Part shown: in pieces, positions 45,247 through 57,600 of the stretch
Numbering within the stretch: the first letter of the stretch is position 1
How the letters are laid out: each line of letters opens with the position of its first letter
DNA from: Lolium rigidum
Taxonomy: Eukaryota > Streptophyta > Magnoliopsida > Poales > Poaceae
DNA: 64,000 nt
NCBI RefSeq assembly: GCF_022539505.1
Contig: NC_061510.1
Coordinates: forward strand, 277,036,330-277,100,329
Direction of reading: 5' to 3'
Notes under the pieces: generated by a model
What the model saw: the letters and a program-made list of their open reading frames with translations, nothing else
What the model was told of the DNA's origin: nothing
The model's database searches: none
Position numbers and translations under genes: made by a program

Positions 45247-45347
45247 TCTCGTGGAAGGCGAGGTAGTTAAACAAATTGTCAGTGAATGGATTGTGTAGCA
45301 TCTTTCTCGTGGAAGGCGAGGTACTTAAACAAATTGTCAGTGTTTGG
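45247..45347. repeat. Direct repeat upstream of the O-methyltransferase gene
   Basis: A ~43-bp unit (TCTCGTGGAAGGCGAGGTA...) at 45247-45289 and 45305-45347, period 58, differing at very few positions. Lies 60-160 bp upstream of the TATA box. Confidence 0.8.
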
Positions 45348-45478
45348 AAGAGCAAGTACTATAAGTGCTAGTATCATATTACCTCCGTTTTAAGGAATAA
45401 GACGCACGTATTTCAAAACGAACTTTGATCATAAAAATTGAGCAACAAAATCTTGAAAACACTTTATATTATATGTAA

Positions 45479-47550
45479 TAGGAAAATTGCCCGTGCGTTG
45501 CACCGGGATACATTTTAAAAATGTTTTACAAAACTTGCAAATAAGAAAACATGAAATGATTATGCGTAATTTTACCTTCTCAAAACATTCTAGGTTACGC
45601 TCTTCTTTTGTTGTGTTGTTTTGTCGAAGATCGCCTCTTGATTTGTATACTGATTTACACCGAGCTTCTAGATGGGGAGGTTCTTCCAATTGTATTGGGG
45701 CCCCCTCTATAATTTGTTTCATATTAATGTTTTTGCATAGTTTGTCAAACTTGTCACTACCAACTTGACGAATTCAACCACTTTATCCAAGATGAGCTCA
45801 CTAACATCAATGTGCTAGCTACTATCATTTTATCTAAACTCTTACATTAACCATGCTCCGAGAAATTGCTTATATTGTTGGTATTTTCACTGCCTTCTAT
45901 GGGTCATCATGCCTCTGCCATCATCAATGCAATATTCTACATTGAATCAGCCTTCTTTTCAAAATGGTAATCAGCCTTTTTTTTTTTGGGTATTTTTGTC
46001 CTCTCACTTCCGTTTCCGTGCTAGCTCATCGAAATCCGTCATTTCTTCAGCGCAGCCAGCAGTGCTGGCCATCGAAACTCTCCAGCAGCATACTGTTATA
46101 AAAACTGCATGGCTAAATAAGTCTGTACTCCATATTACCTCTAAGACACTGTACTCGATGGCTAATTGAAAAAGAAAAAATACGGAGTCGATTATACATC
46201 AAAGATAAACCAACAAATATATATATGGCACCAACAACAATAAAAATCCTGAAGAGGAATTTGGGTTGAATTAAATTCAATAGGACTTTGAGGTCAGACT
46301 GCTCTCACTATTTCACTGATGTGTTCCTCTGTCTGCTTTTCCGGCTGCTTCTCCGACTTAGCCATGACCGTCGTACAAAGTATCGTTGAGCTTTGGGGTC
46401 CTGCTGGGCTGAACAACCCTGGAGATCTTAGAGCAATATGTAGAGAAAACTAATTCAAGGCTCGAGTTGTGTCCAGCTAGAAGAATTTGGAGTCTCACAG
46501 ATGTTGGCACCCTTCTGAATCTTGATATATATGACTAACTCTTAATTCGAAGAGATAACTTAGGCCCACTTCATTAGACGATATGATTACTTGAAATTGA
46601 GGATAGATTTACTGGGGCGCATGGCCAATGCTGATATGCAAACGAATCTACATAAGGTAGGCTATAGTGCTACATCAATCGCAGCGGACATGGTGTTCAG
46701 AATCTTCAGTGGCGTGTTCCTCAGAAACCCGCGGCTCCCCATCTTTCTTTGCGTCATAGCTGCACCCACGCGCACGGATCCATCAATTGCCCGAAAAATA
46801 GTCGCCTAAATCAACGCTCGCCGGATGCGCTATACCTAGCGAGTGTGGTCCTAAGTGCGCTAGCGATCATGCAGATTAGCGTGCCGTCGATCAGGAACAT
46901 CAGCACCGCGTCTCTGAACTGGCTTGAAGTTGAATACGGTGGAAACTGGTTCGGAAGTTGAATACGATGGGTACCTCCGCGTCGCCGCTCGTGGACGCCT
47001 CCGAGCTGAATCCCTGGGCGCCGCCCGTCCGTGTAGGATCTATTTGATGGAGATGGGTGGGTCCCTCAGCGGGTCCAGCCGGCCCGTCCTGCAGAGGACA
47101 AATTTCGATTTCGATCATATCGCGCAGGACGATCGAATTCCGATCAAATCACCCAGGACGAATTCCGATCACAATCCAGACAAAGGAAGGAAGAAGTAGA
47201 ACAAAGAGATAGATCGACGGTCGGGTGGTTATATAAAGGAGAGATGGCTAAGATCAATCTACCACCTGGATTAAATTTGTGTTGACGATGGTTACGGCAC
47301 ACGTGCCTGGGCCGGGCTCTCGGTGCACGTGTGACCGGGTGGCATGGGTTGCTAATTGGGCCATGCAAGACGTACGCGTTGAGGCTACCGCCTTGTATAC
47401 GGATCGTACGTGGCAGATAAGATCGGTCGTATCTTAAACGGATTCTAACTCGACGGACGAAACGAGAATTAGCGGCGGACAAAAACGGACGAAGTCAACC
47501 GGACGAAAACGGACCAAACCAACCTTAGCTCCTTTATTATTAGGTATAGA
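45479..47550 (-). mobile_element. Helitron C (non-autonomous)
   Basis: About 2.07 kb. Minus-strand 5' end TCTATACCTAATAATAAAGG at 47550; 3' end has the hairpin CCCGGTGCAACGCACGGGC near 45488-45506 and a degenerate CTAG. Contains repeated CGGACGAAA motifs near its 5' end. No helicase; no captured gene recognised. Confidence 0.7.
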
Positions 47551-49424
47551 CTAGCAACAAATGCCCGTGCGTTGCATCGGGACTAAAATAAATCAAACAT
47601 GCTAGGGTTGAAGTATACATCAATTTTGATTGTATCATTATTTTAGAAGTATGTTGCTTTCACCAAAATTTCAATTATCTCAGATATGCCACTACATAAC
47701 AATCCAAAAAAAAGTCTATGCCTAATATTAGTAGGATAAACCCTTCTCCTTGTATTTATCTGGTTGCTCTGGTGTAATAGAAAAATCATCACATTTATAT
47801 TAATCATAGAAAAAGGAATGAATTTATACACTGTTTGGCATTATCGCCCATGATAAAATTAAGTGCAAGACGATGCATAGTGCTCGGTGAATGTACTCGG
47901 GAATATTTGTCAATGAAGTATATTCTTTCCACCCTTCTTATAGAAATCTTACGTTTCGTTCCAATTTTTTTTTTTAAAAAGCTAGTTTAGTTCCCCGTAA
48001 AAAAAGCTTTTTTCGTTTTCTAAAAAAACTCACATTTTAGGATGGAGGTTGTAATATTTTCCATGATTATTAACGAAGTGAAACATCAAACATGCAAAGA
48101 AATTTAGGACCAGTACTTCCCAACCATTCCAGTAGGTGAGCCCTCTCAGGATAATTCATTTTCTTCAGCTCAGTATTTTTAGCTTGTTTTTAACTCACTA
48201 TGTCCATGTAGTTATCCTTCTGAACTTTGACAGTGACGCCCTCTTCAGATATTTTTTACTCTCCAAGTCTCCATCTCTGCATTATCTTGTACAATTCATC
48301 TATTTTGCATTGAACATATCCCGAGACCCGAGCTCCTCTTTTCCACTCAATTTTTTTTATTTCGTCTTCAAAATCAGTACTAATAAATCTCCAAATCCAA
48401 AACCCAATCCAATCAATTCCTCAGCCACATTTGCTTGTATTTTTCTATCACTTGGAGTTTCAGACTCAACGGAGGCCACGAGGAAGCAGCAAGACGCCAT
48501 GTGCAATGACCAGACGGTTTGCATATTTTCGGTCTCAAAATCACCTGTCAGTGCCCACGCTAAACGCAATTGTGCCCGCCTGCGCCCTGGCTTGCTTGGC
48601 CTCCGTCCAGCCTCCAGCAGGGATTGGCTCCAGAGGATGGAGTTGGGTGGGCGGCGGGACGGGGACAGTAGCGAGATGGGAGAGGGATTCGGTCCAGAGC
48701 TGCTGGGCAGGGGAATGCCTGACGGCCAACAAGAAGAGATGAGCGCGGCCGAGAACAGGTGGACAGGGGAGCGGCGGCTCCAGCTGGTCTGTTCGCATGA
48801 AAAATCGTCCGCTCGCGTGCACGAGAGCTGCAGCCGCGCTCGCGCCCTTCAGTAGCAGACTCGTGCAGGGTGGGGGCTGCTGCTCCTGTTCCCGTCGCCG
48901 GCGCGTGCTGTGCGGGAGGCGGTCGACCGCCCGCTGGTCGTCCTCCTTGCCCAGCTGGGGCGGCGTCCCTGACCGGGACGATCCTCGCCGGAAGAGTGGG
49001 AGGCCAGGGAAGGCGCGCTCGCGGCGGCGCAGGAGTGTGAACCGTTTCTCCTCCACCACGGCTTTCCACGCGAGTCCTCCCGCTCGTGCGCCACTGGTCT
49101 GGCCCTCTCGCTGCCTCTGTGGACCGCCTATGACCAATTCGCCGCCGCCGAACTCATGGCGTGAGTTATCAGGTGGGGATTGGGTAACCCGGGTTGTCGT
49201 CTTCGAGGGAGGTCTCGATTGGGTGGAGTCAGGAACGGAACAGATGAACAGAAACAAACCGGTAAGGTGGCAGTTTTGCGACAGACCAAATTTTGCAGCG
49301 AACCGTTTTCTTTCGATGACTTAAGCGGTGGCAGCAACCGTAATTTTCACAGAAAGTTAGGGGCAATAAAAAACGGACGAAAAAATTGGGGAGAAACCTT
49401 CCTTCCTTTATTAGTAGGTAAAGA
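47551..49424 (-). mobile_element. Helitron D (non-autonomous)
   Basis: 1874 bp. Minus-strand 5' end TCTTTACCTACTAATAAAGG at 49424, 3' end CCCGATGCAACGCACGGGC...TTGCTAG at 47551. The GC-rich part 48540-49260 is open on both strands (composition), with no recognised domain. Abuts Helitron C. Confidence 0.75.
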
Positions 49425-49636
49425 TTAGTATCACTGGATTCGTATTGAAAACACTTTTTAATGATACTAATTTCATACAAATAATCTTTATCTATTTAAA
49501 ATAATTTTTGGTTAAACAAAAAGTACGTAAAACGAGGGCGTCTTATTCCTTCAAACGGAGGTAGTAGGTAGTATCATGCATACTAGCCCACAAAAATGAT
49601 GATGTGCCATGCAATTAAGGAGGAGAGATAGAATTA

Positions 49637-49948
49637 GACTAGTCACAATGCATAGTATCATATAGAAGTATCATGCGTATGATACTACTACATGTTACTA
49701 TCTCCACAATGCATGGTATCATATACTAGTATCATAGTCTTCATATATTAATTGTTTTGTAGAATCCTCAATGCAAATATGTGTACAAGATTTACTTGAC
49801 ATTATTTTTTCTAGTATTATGTGCTATGATACGGTATCTACCTATGATACTAGTACACTCTCTCTCATCCTTAATTGCACTACCACATCAGCATTTTGCA
49901 TGCATGGAATGCATGATACTACCTATGATACTCCCATTGTGGGTAGTC
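49637..49948. mobile_element. Tourist/Harbinger-type MITE
   Basis: 312 bp, TIRs GACTAGTCACAATG...ATAGTATCATA and inverse TATGATAC...CATTGTGGGTAGTC, flanked by TTA at 49634-49636 and 49949-49951. Confidence 0.78.
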
Positions 49949-49951
49949 TTA

Positions 49952-50176
49952 GAGTAACATAGGTGGATACTGTATCATAGGCTCATAGCGCACGTTACGA
50001 GAAAAGTAAATGCCAAATTGATCTTATACGTAGATTTACATTGAAATTCTACAAAATAATAAATTTAGAAGTTTACGATACTACTCTATAATACCGCCCA
50101 CTATAGAGATAGTATCATAGACAAGTATCATATGGATGATACTAGTATAGTATGATACTATGCACTATGAGTAGCC
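49952..50176. mobile_element. Second Tourist-like MITE sharing the TTA
   Basis: Between TTA at 49949 and TTA at 50177-50179. Right end ATGCACTATGAGTAGCC is a good family terminus; the left end GAGTAACATAGGTGG is a poorer match, perhaps truncated by the first MITE. Confidence 0.55.
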
Positions 50177-50179
50177 TTA

Positions 50180-50453
50180 AATCCTTGTTAGGCTATAAAG
50201 ATTAAAATAGTATATTATTTCTTAGTTGGAGGAGAGAGATGAGGAGAGAGAAGGAGAGTGGACTCTTATGCAATAGCCAGCTCTAGCACGTGCACCTAGA
50301 CATTTTGTGAGAGTGAAAGATAGATCATAAATTACTACTGTACATTTTTATAGCTTATTATTGCATATGTTGACTCTAAGTTGGCTTCGTGCGGCAGTAC
50401 ATGGCACCATCCCGCAGTTAGAGGCGGTGGTGGGCTACCTCGGGAGTTCCGAC
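50180..50453. other. Short intergenic stretch
   Basis: GA-rich run (GGAGGAGAGAGATGAGGAG) near 50230 and AT-rich sequence; possibly another MITE remnant. No gene. Confidence 0.3.
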
Positions 50454-52160
50454 TGTTGGAGATATGCCCAAGAGGCAATAATAAAGTGGTTATTATAATA
50501 TCTTTATGTTTATGATAAATGTTTGCATACCATACTATAATTGTATTAACCGAAACATTGATACATGTGTGTTATGTAAACAACAAGGAGTCCCTAGTAA
50601 GCCTCTTGTATAACTAGCTTGTTGATTAATGGATGATCATGGTTTCGTGATCATGAACATTGGATGTTATTAATAACAAGATTATGTCATTGGTTGAATG
50701 ATATAATGGACACACACCCAAATGAGCGTAGCATAAGATCAAGTCATTAAGTTCAATTTGCTATAAGCTTTCAATACATAGTTGCCTTAGTCCTTCGACC
50801 ATGAGATCATGTAAATCACTTACACCGGAAGGGTACTTTGATTACATCAAACGCCATTGCGTAAATGGGTGGTTATAAAGATGAGATTAAGTATTTGGAA
50901 AGTGTGAGTTGAGGCATATGGATCAATAGTGGGATTTGTCCATCCTGATGACGGATAGATATACTCGGGCCCTCTCGGTGGAATGTCATCTAATTAGCTT
51001 GCAAGCATATGAATAGTTCATAAGAGATTACATACCACGGTACGAGTAAAGAGTACTTGTCGGTAACGAGGTTGAACAAGGTATGGAGATACCGATGATC
51101 AAACCTCGGACAAGTAAAATATCGTGTGACAAAGGGAATTGGCATCGTATGTAAATGGTTCAATCGATCACTAAAGTCGTCGTTGAATATGTGGGAACCA
51201 TTATGGATCTCCAGATCCCGCTATTGGTTATTGCTCGGAGAGGAGTCTCGACCATGTCTGCATAGTTCGCGAACCGTAGGGTGACGCGCTTAAGGTTCGA
51301 TGTCGCATAAGTAGATTTGAATATGGTATGGAGACGAAGTTTGTTCGGAGTCTCGGATGTGATCCAGGATGTCACGAGGAGGTCCGGAATAGTCCGGAGA
51401 ATAAGATTCATATAAGGGAAGTTGATTTCTGGGTTTCGGAAATGTTCGGGATTTTTTCGGTGTTTGACTGGAAGGTTCTAGAAGGTTTCGGAGGGGTCCA
51501 CCATGGGGCCCACGACCTAGGAGGCCTAGCATGGGCCGAGGGGATGCTCCCTGGCCTAATGGGCCAGGGGCACATGCCCCCCAAGGCCCGGGCCGGCCAA
51601 CCCCCTAGGGTTTCCACGGGGGATCAACTTGGGGGAGGGAAAGCCCTCTCCCCCTTTGGCCGCCGCCCCTAACCCTAGATTGGAAGGGGGCCACCCGGCC
51701 GGCTGGCCCCCTATATAAATAGGGGAGGGGTGGCCGGCCACCACCCCCCATCATTGCCTCCTCCTCTGGCCGCCTCTCCCTCCACCATACGCTGCTCCGG
51801 CTTAGGCGAAGCCCTGCAGTTTTCTTCCTCCACTACCACCACCACGCCGTCCTGCTGCTGGAACTTGGAGGAGATCTACCACACCTCCGCTGCCCGCTGG
51901 AACGGGAGAGGAAGGAGTTTCATCGATGCCGTACGCGCGACCGAGTACGGAAGTGCTGCCGGATTGCAGCACCGGGGACGATCGTCTACACCAACAACGA
52001 GATTAATCTCGTAGGCTTTGGAATCTTCGAGGGTTAGTCTCATCTCAATCTCGTTGCTTCGATCTTGTAGATTAGATCTTGGGTGTTCCATAGATTAGAT
52101 CTGTTGGTTTTATTCGTCTTGCGGTAGGAAATTTTTGTTTTCTATGCAACGAACCCCATC
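50454..52160 (+). repeat. 5' LTR of C3
   Basis: About 1.7 kb, starts TGTTGGAGATATGCCC; 3' boundary inferred from the PBS and slightly degenerate (CCCCATC). Confidence 0.82.
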
Positions 52161-52162
52161 GG

Positions 52163-52174
52163 TGGTATCGAGCC
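52163..52174 (+). other. Primer binding site of C3
   Basis: TGGTATCGAGCC, the initiator tRNA-Met site with one change or deletion. Confidence 0.75.
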
Positions 52175-53323
52175 ATGTCTATGCATAGATGCGTTGCACG
52201 AGTAGAACACAATGGTTTTGTGGGCGGTGATGCTTTTGTTGCTTTAGTTTGTGTACTTTGCTTCTTGCGGGATGGTGGGATGAAGCGACCCGGGCTAACT
52301 TTACATGACCGCGTCTCATGAGACTTGCTCCACGCTTGACATGCAACTTGTATTGCATAAGTGGCTTTGCGGGTGTCTGTCTCTCCCACCATAGTGAAGA
52401 TTGCAATTTGCACTTCTATTGTCAACACTAGTATCACCGTTGTGGTTCATGTTCATAGGTAGATTGGATCTTACTCGAAAACTCTAAACCACGTAAAAAA
52501 TGCAAACCAAATTAGAGGCGTCTAACTTGTTCTTGCAGGGTTTGGTGATGTGATATGGCCATAATGTGATGATGATTATATTTGATGTATGAGATGTTCA
52601 TTGTTGTATTATGGCAACCGGCAGGAGCCTAATGGTTGTCTTTAATTTTTGTTAAAGACATGCGTGTCTAATCATCATGTAATAGCTTTATTTCAAGTAG
52701 TTGTTATAGTAGCTATAAGTGATGGACAACCATGAAGCGGCACCACTGACCTTGACGCCAAGCTGGTGATGATGGAGATCATGTCCGTGCTTTGAAGATG
52801 GAGATCAAAAGCACAAGAAGAAAGGCCATGTCATATCACACATTATGAATTGCATGTGATGTTAATCCTTTTATGCATCTTATTTTGCTTAGATCGCGAC
52901 GGTAGCATTATAAGATGATCCCTCTCACTAAATATCAAGATAATAAAGTGTTCATCCTTAGTATGCACCGTTGCTAAGACTTGTCGTTCGAAGCATCTCG
53001 TGATGATCGGGTGTGATAGACTCTACATGTGCATACAACGGGTGCAAGCCAGTTTTGCACACGCGGATACTAAGGTTGCCTTGACGAGCCTAGCATGTAC
53101 AGACATGGTCTCGGAACACGGGATACCGAAAGGTAGAGCATGAGTCATATGAATGATATGATGAACACCTTGAGTGTTCGCCTTTGAAGCTACATCTTTT
53201 CTCGTGAAGATCGGACTCGGTGTAGTGGATTTGGTTCGTGTAATCACTAAACAATGCGAGGGATGTTGTTTTAAGTGGGAGTTCACCTAGTTAATTTAAG
53301 AATTAAAATTGAACTCAATTTAT

Positions 53324-53715
53324 GCGAAATTCAATTCGGCTCCCGGGTGCGTATGCTCCCTCTACCAAAAAAATGTATTTCAAAATGTCAAAAAATTTGG
53401 ATACAAAATTCTACATGTAAATCTCCATAATGTATGTGCATTCGCTAAGTTTCACGAAAAACCAATATTTTTTGTGGTCTATGTAAAAAGGAGAAACTTT
53501 ATCTTGTGAAAAGCATTATTTTTAGCACTGAATTTTGTCTTTTTTACACACGTCACATGATAAGTCGATTTTTTATGAAACGACTTTGTGAGCGCGTAGC
53601 ACGTGAAGATGTACGTACAAATTTTTTGTTTCAATTTTTTTGAAATTTAAAATGTTCATAACATGCATTTCAAAATATAGGGAGCATATGCACCCATGTT
53701 CCAAAACACCACTCC
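53324..53715. mobile_element. Mutator-like MITE in the C3 leader
   Basis: 392 bp flanked by a 10-bp duplication CTCAATTTAT (53314-53323, 53716-53725). Inner inverted ends GGGTGCGTATGCTCCCT and AGGGAGCATATGCACCC. TSD of 9-10 bp fits Mutator-like elements. No ORF. Confidence 0.75.
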
Positions 53716-53766
53716 CTCAATTTATCATAAACTTAGTCTAAACTCTTTGCAAATATGTTGTAGATC

Positions 53767-54751
53767 ATGGAGTCCCCCTCCATCAATTTTAACCAGTTCC
53801 TAGAGAAAGAAAAGCTTAAGAGCAACGGTAGCAACTTCACCGACTGGTTCCGCCATATGAGGATTTTCCTCAGTGGTGGAAATCTGCAATATGTGCTCGA
53901 AGCACTGCTAGGTTCCCCACCACCTCATGTAGTATCTGAGGACGTAAAGAATGTTTGGGGACTCGGGTCATTTGGTACTCTCAAGTTCAGTGTGCCATCC
54001 TGTGCAGTCTGGAAGCCGATCTTCAAAAACGTTTTGAGCACCACGATCCGTATGAGCTGGTCAATGAGCTGAAAGCTATTTTTGAAACTCATGCGGCCGT
54101 GGAATGCTATGAAGCATCGAAACACTTCTTCAGCTGCATGATGGAAGAGGGCAGCTCCGTTAGTGAGCACATGCTCGCTATGTCCGGGCATGCGAAGAAA
54201 CTCGGTGACTTGGGGATAGTGATTCCTAACAAGTCGGGGATTAATCGTGTCCTCAAATCATCGCCACCTAGTTACAAGAACTTTGTGATGAACTACAATA
54301 TGCAGAACATGAACAAAGAGTTACCTGAACTCTTCTCCATGCTGAAATCTGCTGAGATTGAGATACAGAAAGAGCACCAAGTGTTGATGGTCAACAAGAC
54401 CACCAGTTTCAAAAAACATGGCAAGCCTAACAACAAGGGCAACTTCAAGAAGGGCGGCAAGAAAGCTGTCGCGCCTCCTGAGAAGCCTAAGGCTGGCCCT
54501 AAGCCTGATACTGTGTGCTATTACTGCAAGGAGAAGGGGCACTGGAAGCGTAATTGCTCCAAATACTTGGCTGATCTGAAGAGCGGCCTTATCAAGAAGA
54601 AAGGTATATTTGATATACATGTTATTGATGTCTATCTTACTGGTTCTCGTAGTAGTGCCTGGGTATTTGATACTGGTTCGGTTGCTCACATTTGTAACTC
54701 GAAACAGGAACTGCGGAATAAACGAAGCCTGGCAAGGGACGAGGTGACGAT
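53767..54751 (+). pseudogene. C3 gag and start of protease
   Basis: The ATG at 53767 starts a BARE-type Gag (FTDWFRHMRIFLSGGNLQYV). A frameshift near 53960 moves it to the frame that continues with QVQCAILCSLEADLQKRF and EEGSSVSEHMLAM. The CCHC knuckle CYYCKEKGHWKRNC (Cx2Cx4Hx4C) is intact, followed by a basic stretch and the protease active site WVFDTGSVAHICN. The frame then meets the gypsy LTR at 54752. Apart from the frameshift it is well preserved. Confidence 0.9.
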
Positions 54752-56110
54752 TGATGTCTACGGGTGCTTCTATTCTTGTAGACAGTGTTGGGCCTCCAAG
54801 AGCAGAGGTTTGTAGAACGACAGCAAGTTTCCCTTAAGTGGATCACCCAAGGTTTATCGAACTCAGGGAGGAAGAGGTCAAAGATATCCCTCTCATGCAA
54901 CCCTGCAACCACAAAGCAAGAAGTCTCTTGTGTCCCCAACTCACCTAATAGGTGCACTAGTTCGGCGAAGAGATAGTGAAATACAGGTGGTATGAATGAA
55001 TATGAGTAGTAGTATCGGCACCAGAAAAGTGTTTGCTGGCGTGCAGTTGATGGTAGTAATATTGCAGGAAGTAAAGATGCAGTGAAACAGTAAACAAACA
55101 GCGATAGCAGTATTTAGGAACAAGGCCTAGGGATCATACTTTCACTAGTGGACACTCTCAACATTGATCACATAACAGAATAAATAGATAGATGCTAGAC
55201 TCTACACTCTCTTGTTGGATGATGAACACCACTAACCGTGTAGGATTACACGAACCCTCAATGCCGGAGTTAACAAGCTCCACAATATTCAATGTTCATA
55301 TTTAAATAACCTTAGAGTGCATGACAGATCAACATAACCAAACCAAGTACTAACATAGCATGCACACTTGTCACCTTCACACTACGAAAGGAGGCATAGA
55401 TCACATCACTACCATCATAGCAATAGTTAACTTCATAATCTACAAGAGATCACAATCATAGCCCACGCCAAGTACTACACGATGCACACACTTGTCACCA
55501 TTACACCGTGCAGGAGGAATAAACTACTTTAATAACATCACTAGAGTAGCACAGAGATAAATTGTGATACAAAACACATTGCAATCATAAAGGGATATAA
55601 ATAAGCACTTCACTATGCCATTCATAACAGTGAATAAGTATTCTGTGAAATATAGCCTAAGAGACCCACACGGTGCACACACTGTCACCTTTACACACGT
55701 GGGACAAGGAGTCTCCGGAGATCACATAAGTAAAATCCACTTGACTAGCATAATGACATCTAGATTACAAGCATCATCATATGAATCTCAATCATGTAAG
55801 GCAGCTCATGAGATTATTGTATTGAAGTACATAGGAGAGAGATGAACCACATAGCTACCGGTACAGCCCTTAGCCTCGATGGAGAACTACTCCCTCCTCA
55901 TGGGAGACATCATCGTTGATGAAGATGGCGGTGGTGTCGATGGAGGAGCCTTCCGGGGGCACTTCCCCGTCCCGGCGGCGTGCCGGAACAGAGACTCCTG
56001 TCCCCCAGATCTTGGCTTCGCGATGGCGGCGGCTCTGGAAGGTTTTGTCTGGTTTCGTCGAACGTCATAGGGTTTTCGCGACGGAGACCTTAAGTAGGCG
56101 GAAGGGCAGC
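54752..56110 (-). mobile_element. Minus-strand gypsy LTR, interrupted
   Basis: Plus-strand TGATGTCTACGGGTGC at 54752 is the reverse of an LTR 3' end (...GTAGACATCA), and GGCCTCCAAGAGC follows as in related LTRs. It runs 1359 bp to 56110, where G3 starts, so the LTR's beginning is displaced beyond the window. It is a solo LTR or the 3' LTR of a minus-strand element. Confidence 0.75.
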
Positions 56111-57513
56111 TGATACGTCCAAAACGTATCTACTTTCCCGAACACTTTTGCTATTGTTTTGCCTCTAATTTGTGTATTTTGGATACAACTAACGCGGACT
56201 AACGCTGTTTTCAGCAGAACTGTTACGGTGTCTCGTTTTTGTGCGAGAAATCCAACTTTCGGGAAAAACCTCGGAATTTATGCAGAAGGCCCTATTTTCC
56301 CGAATGCGACGGAGCCAGAAGGACAAATCAAGTGGAGGCCCGAGGGCCCCACACCATAAGGCGGCGCGGCCTAGGGGGGGCCGCGCGGCCCTATGGTGTG
56401 GCCCCCTCGGCCGGCCTCCGATGCCCTCCTTCGGACTATATATTGCCTTCGACCTAAAAACGCACGGAGAGAAGTCGAAGTCGCCAGAAACCCTCCAGAA
56501 CGCCGCCACATCGCGAAAATCCATCTCGGGAGCCAGAAGTCTCCGTTCTGGCACTCCGCCGGGACGGGGAATTGGAGGAGATCATCGCCATCATCACCAC
56601 CGACGCCTCTCCATCGACCAGCCATGTTTCGCCCATCCATGTGTGAGTAATTCCCCCGCTATAGGCCGAAGGGGATGGTAGGGATTGGATGAGATTGGTC
56701 ATGTAATAGCATAAGATTGTTAGGGCATAGTGCCTAGTGTCCGTAATTGGTACTTTGATGATATTGTTGCAACTTGTTATGCTTAATGCTTGTCACTAGG
56801 GCCCGAGTGCCATGATCTCAGATCTGAACATGTTATTGTTTCATCATGATATTCATTGTTTATGGTCTTACTCGCAAGTTGTATACACATGTCGCTTGTC
56901 CGGAACCAATGGCCCCGAAGTGAGCAAATCGGGACAACCGGAGGGGATGGTAGTGACGTGAGGATCACATGTGTTCACGGAGTGTTAATGCTTTGCTCCG
57001 TACTCTATTAAAGGGAGTACCTTAATATCCAGTAGTTTCCCTTGAGGCCCGGTCGCCACCGGCCGGTAGGACAAAAGATGTTGTGCAAGTTTCTCATTGC
57101 GAGCACGTACGACTATAATTGGAACACATGCCTATTGATTGCTTTGTACTTGGACACCGTTTTATTATTATCTCGCAAATGCCACTGCTATGATTGTTAC
57201 ATGAGTTTCTCTCATCCATGCAACGCCCGTCATCCGTCCCCGTGCCTACAGTATTTTAATCCTCGCTGTTTACTAAAATCACTACTCGCTCTCTTTGTTA
57301 CTCTGCTCGTTGTTGTTTCACTACTGCTATCGCTATAAAACTCGTTACTATCGATAAACTCTTGCGAGCAAGTCTCGTTTCTAGTGCAAGCTGAATTGAC
57401 AACTCCGCTGTTAAGGCTTCCAAGTGTTCTTTGTCTCCCCTTGTGTCGAATCAATAAATTGGGTTATACTACCCTCAAAGACTGCTGCGATCCCCTATAC
57501 TTGTGGGTCATCA
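56111..57513 (+). repeat. 5' LTR of G3
   Basis: 1403 bp, TGATACGTCC...GGGTCATCA. Strong GC-rich inverted repeat at 56341-56410 followed by CTATATATT at 56436-56444, likely the transcription start region. Confidence 0.87.
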
Positions 57514-57522
57514 AGACTATTT

Positions 57523-57541
57523 TCTGGCGCCGTTGCCAGGG
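57523..57541 (+). other. Primer binding site of G3
   Basis: CTGGCGCCGTTGCCAGGGA, near-complement of a tRNA-Asp 3' end, ten bases after the LTR. Confidence 0.75.
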
Positions 57542-57600
57542 AGCATAGCTTTATTTGGAAGTTCACTTGGATTGATATTGTTCGCTGCAAATTCTCCATC

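Larger units (their letters stand above)
45382..49561. mobile_element. Stowaway (mariner-type) MITE split by two Helitrons
   Basis: TIRs CCTCCGTTTTAAGGAATAAG at 45382 and its near-perfect inverse at 49539-49561, flanked by TA on both sides. Without the Helitrons (about 45479-49424) it is about 234 bp, normal for the family. Confidence 0.85.
50454..54751 (+). mobile_element. C3: copia element (BARE-1/Angela/WIS type), 5' part
   Basis: 5' LTR, PBS, leader and gag, then cut at 54751 by a minus-strand gypsy LTR. Pol from integrase onward would lie beyond the nested elements, outside the window. TSD cannot be checked because the 3' end is absent. Confidence 0.88.

Noticed and set aside
48541..49257. 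238-codon minus-strand ORF in Helitron D
   Set aside because: Overlaps equally long plus-strand frames in GC-rich sequence; no recognisable motif.
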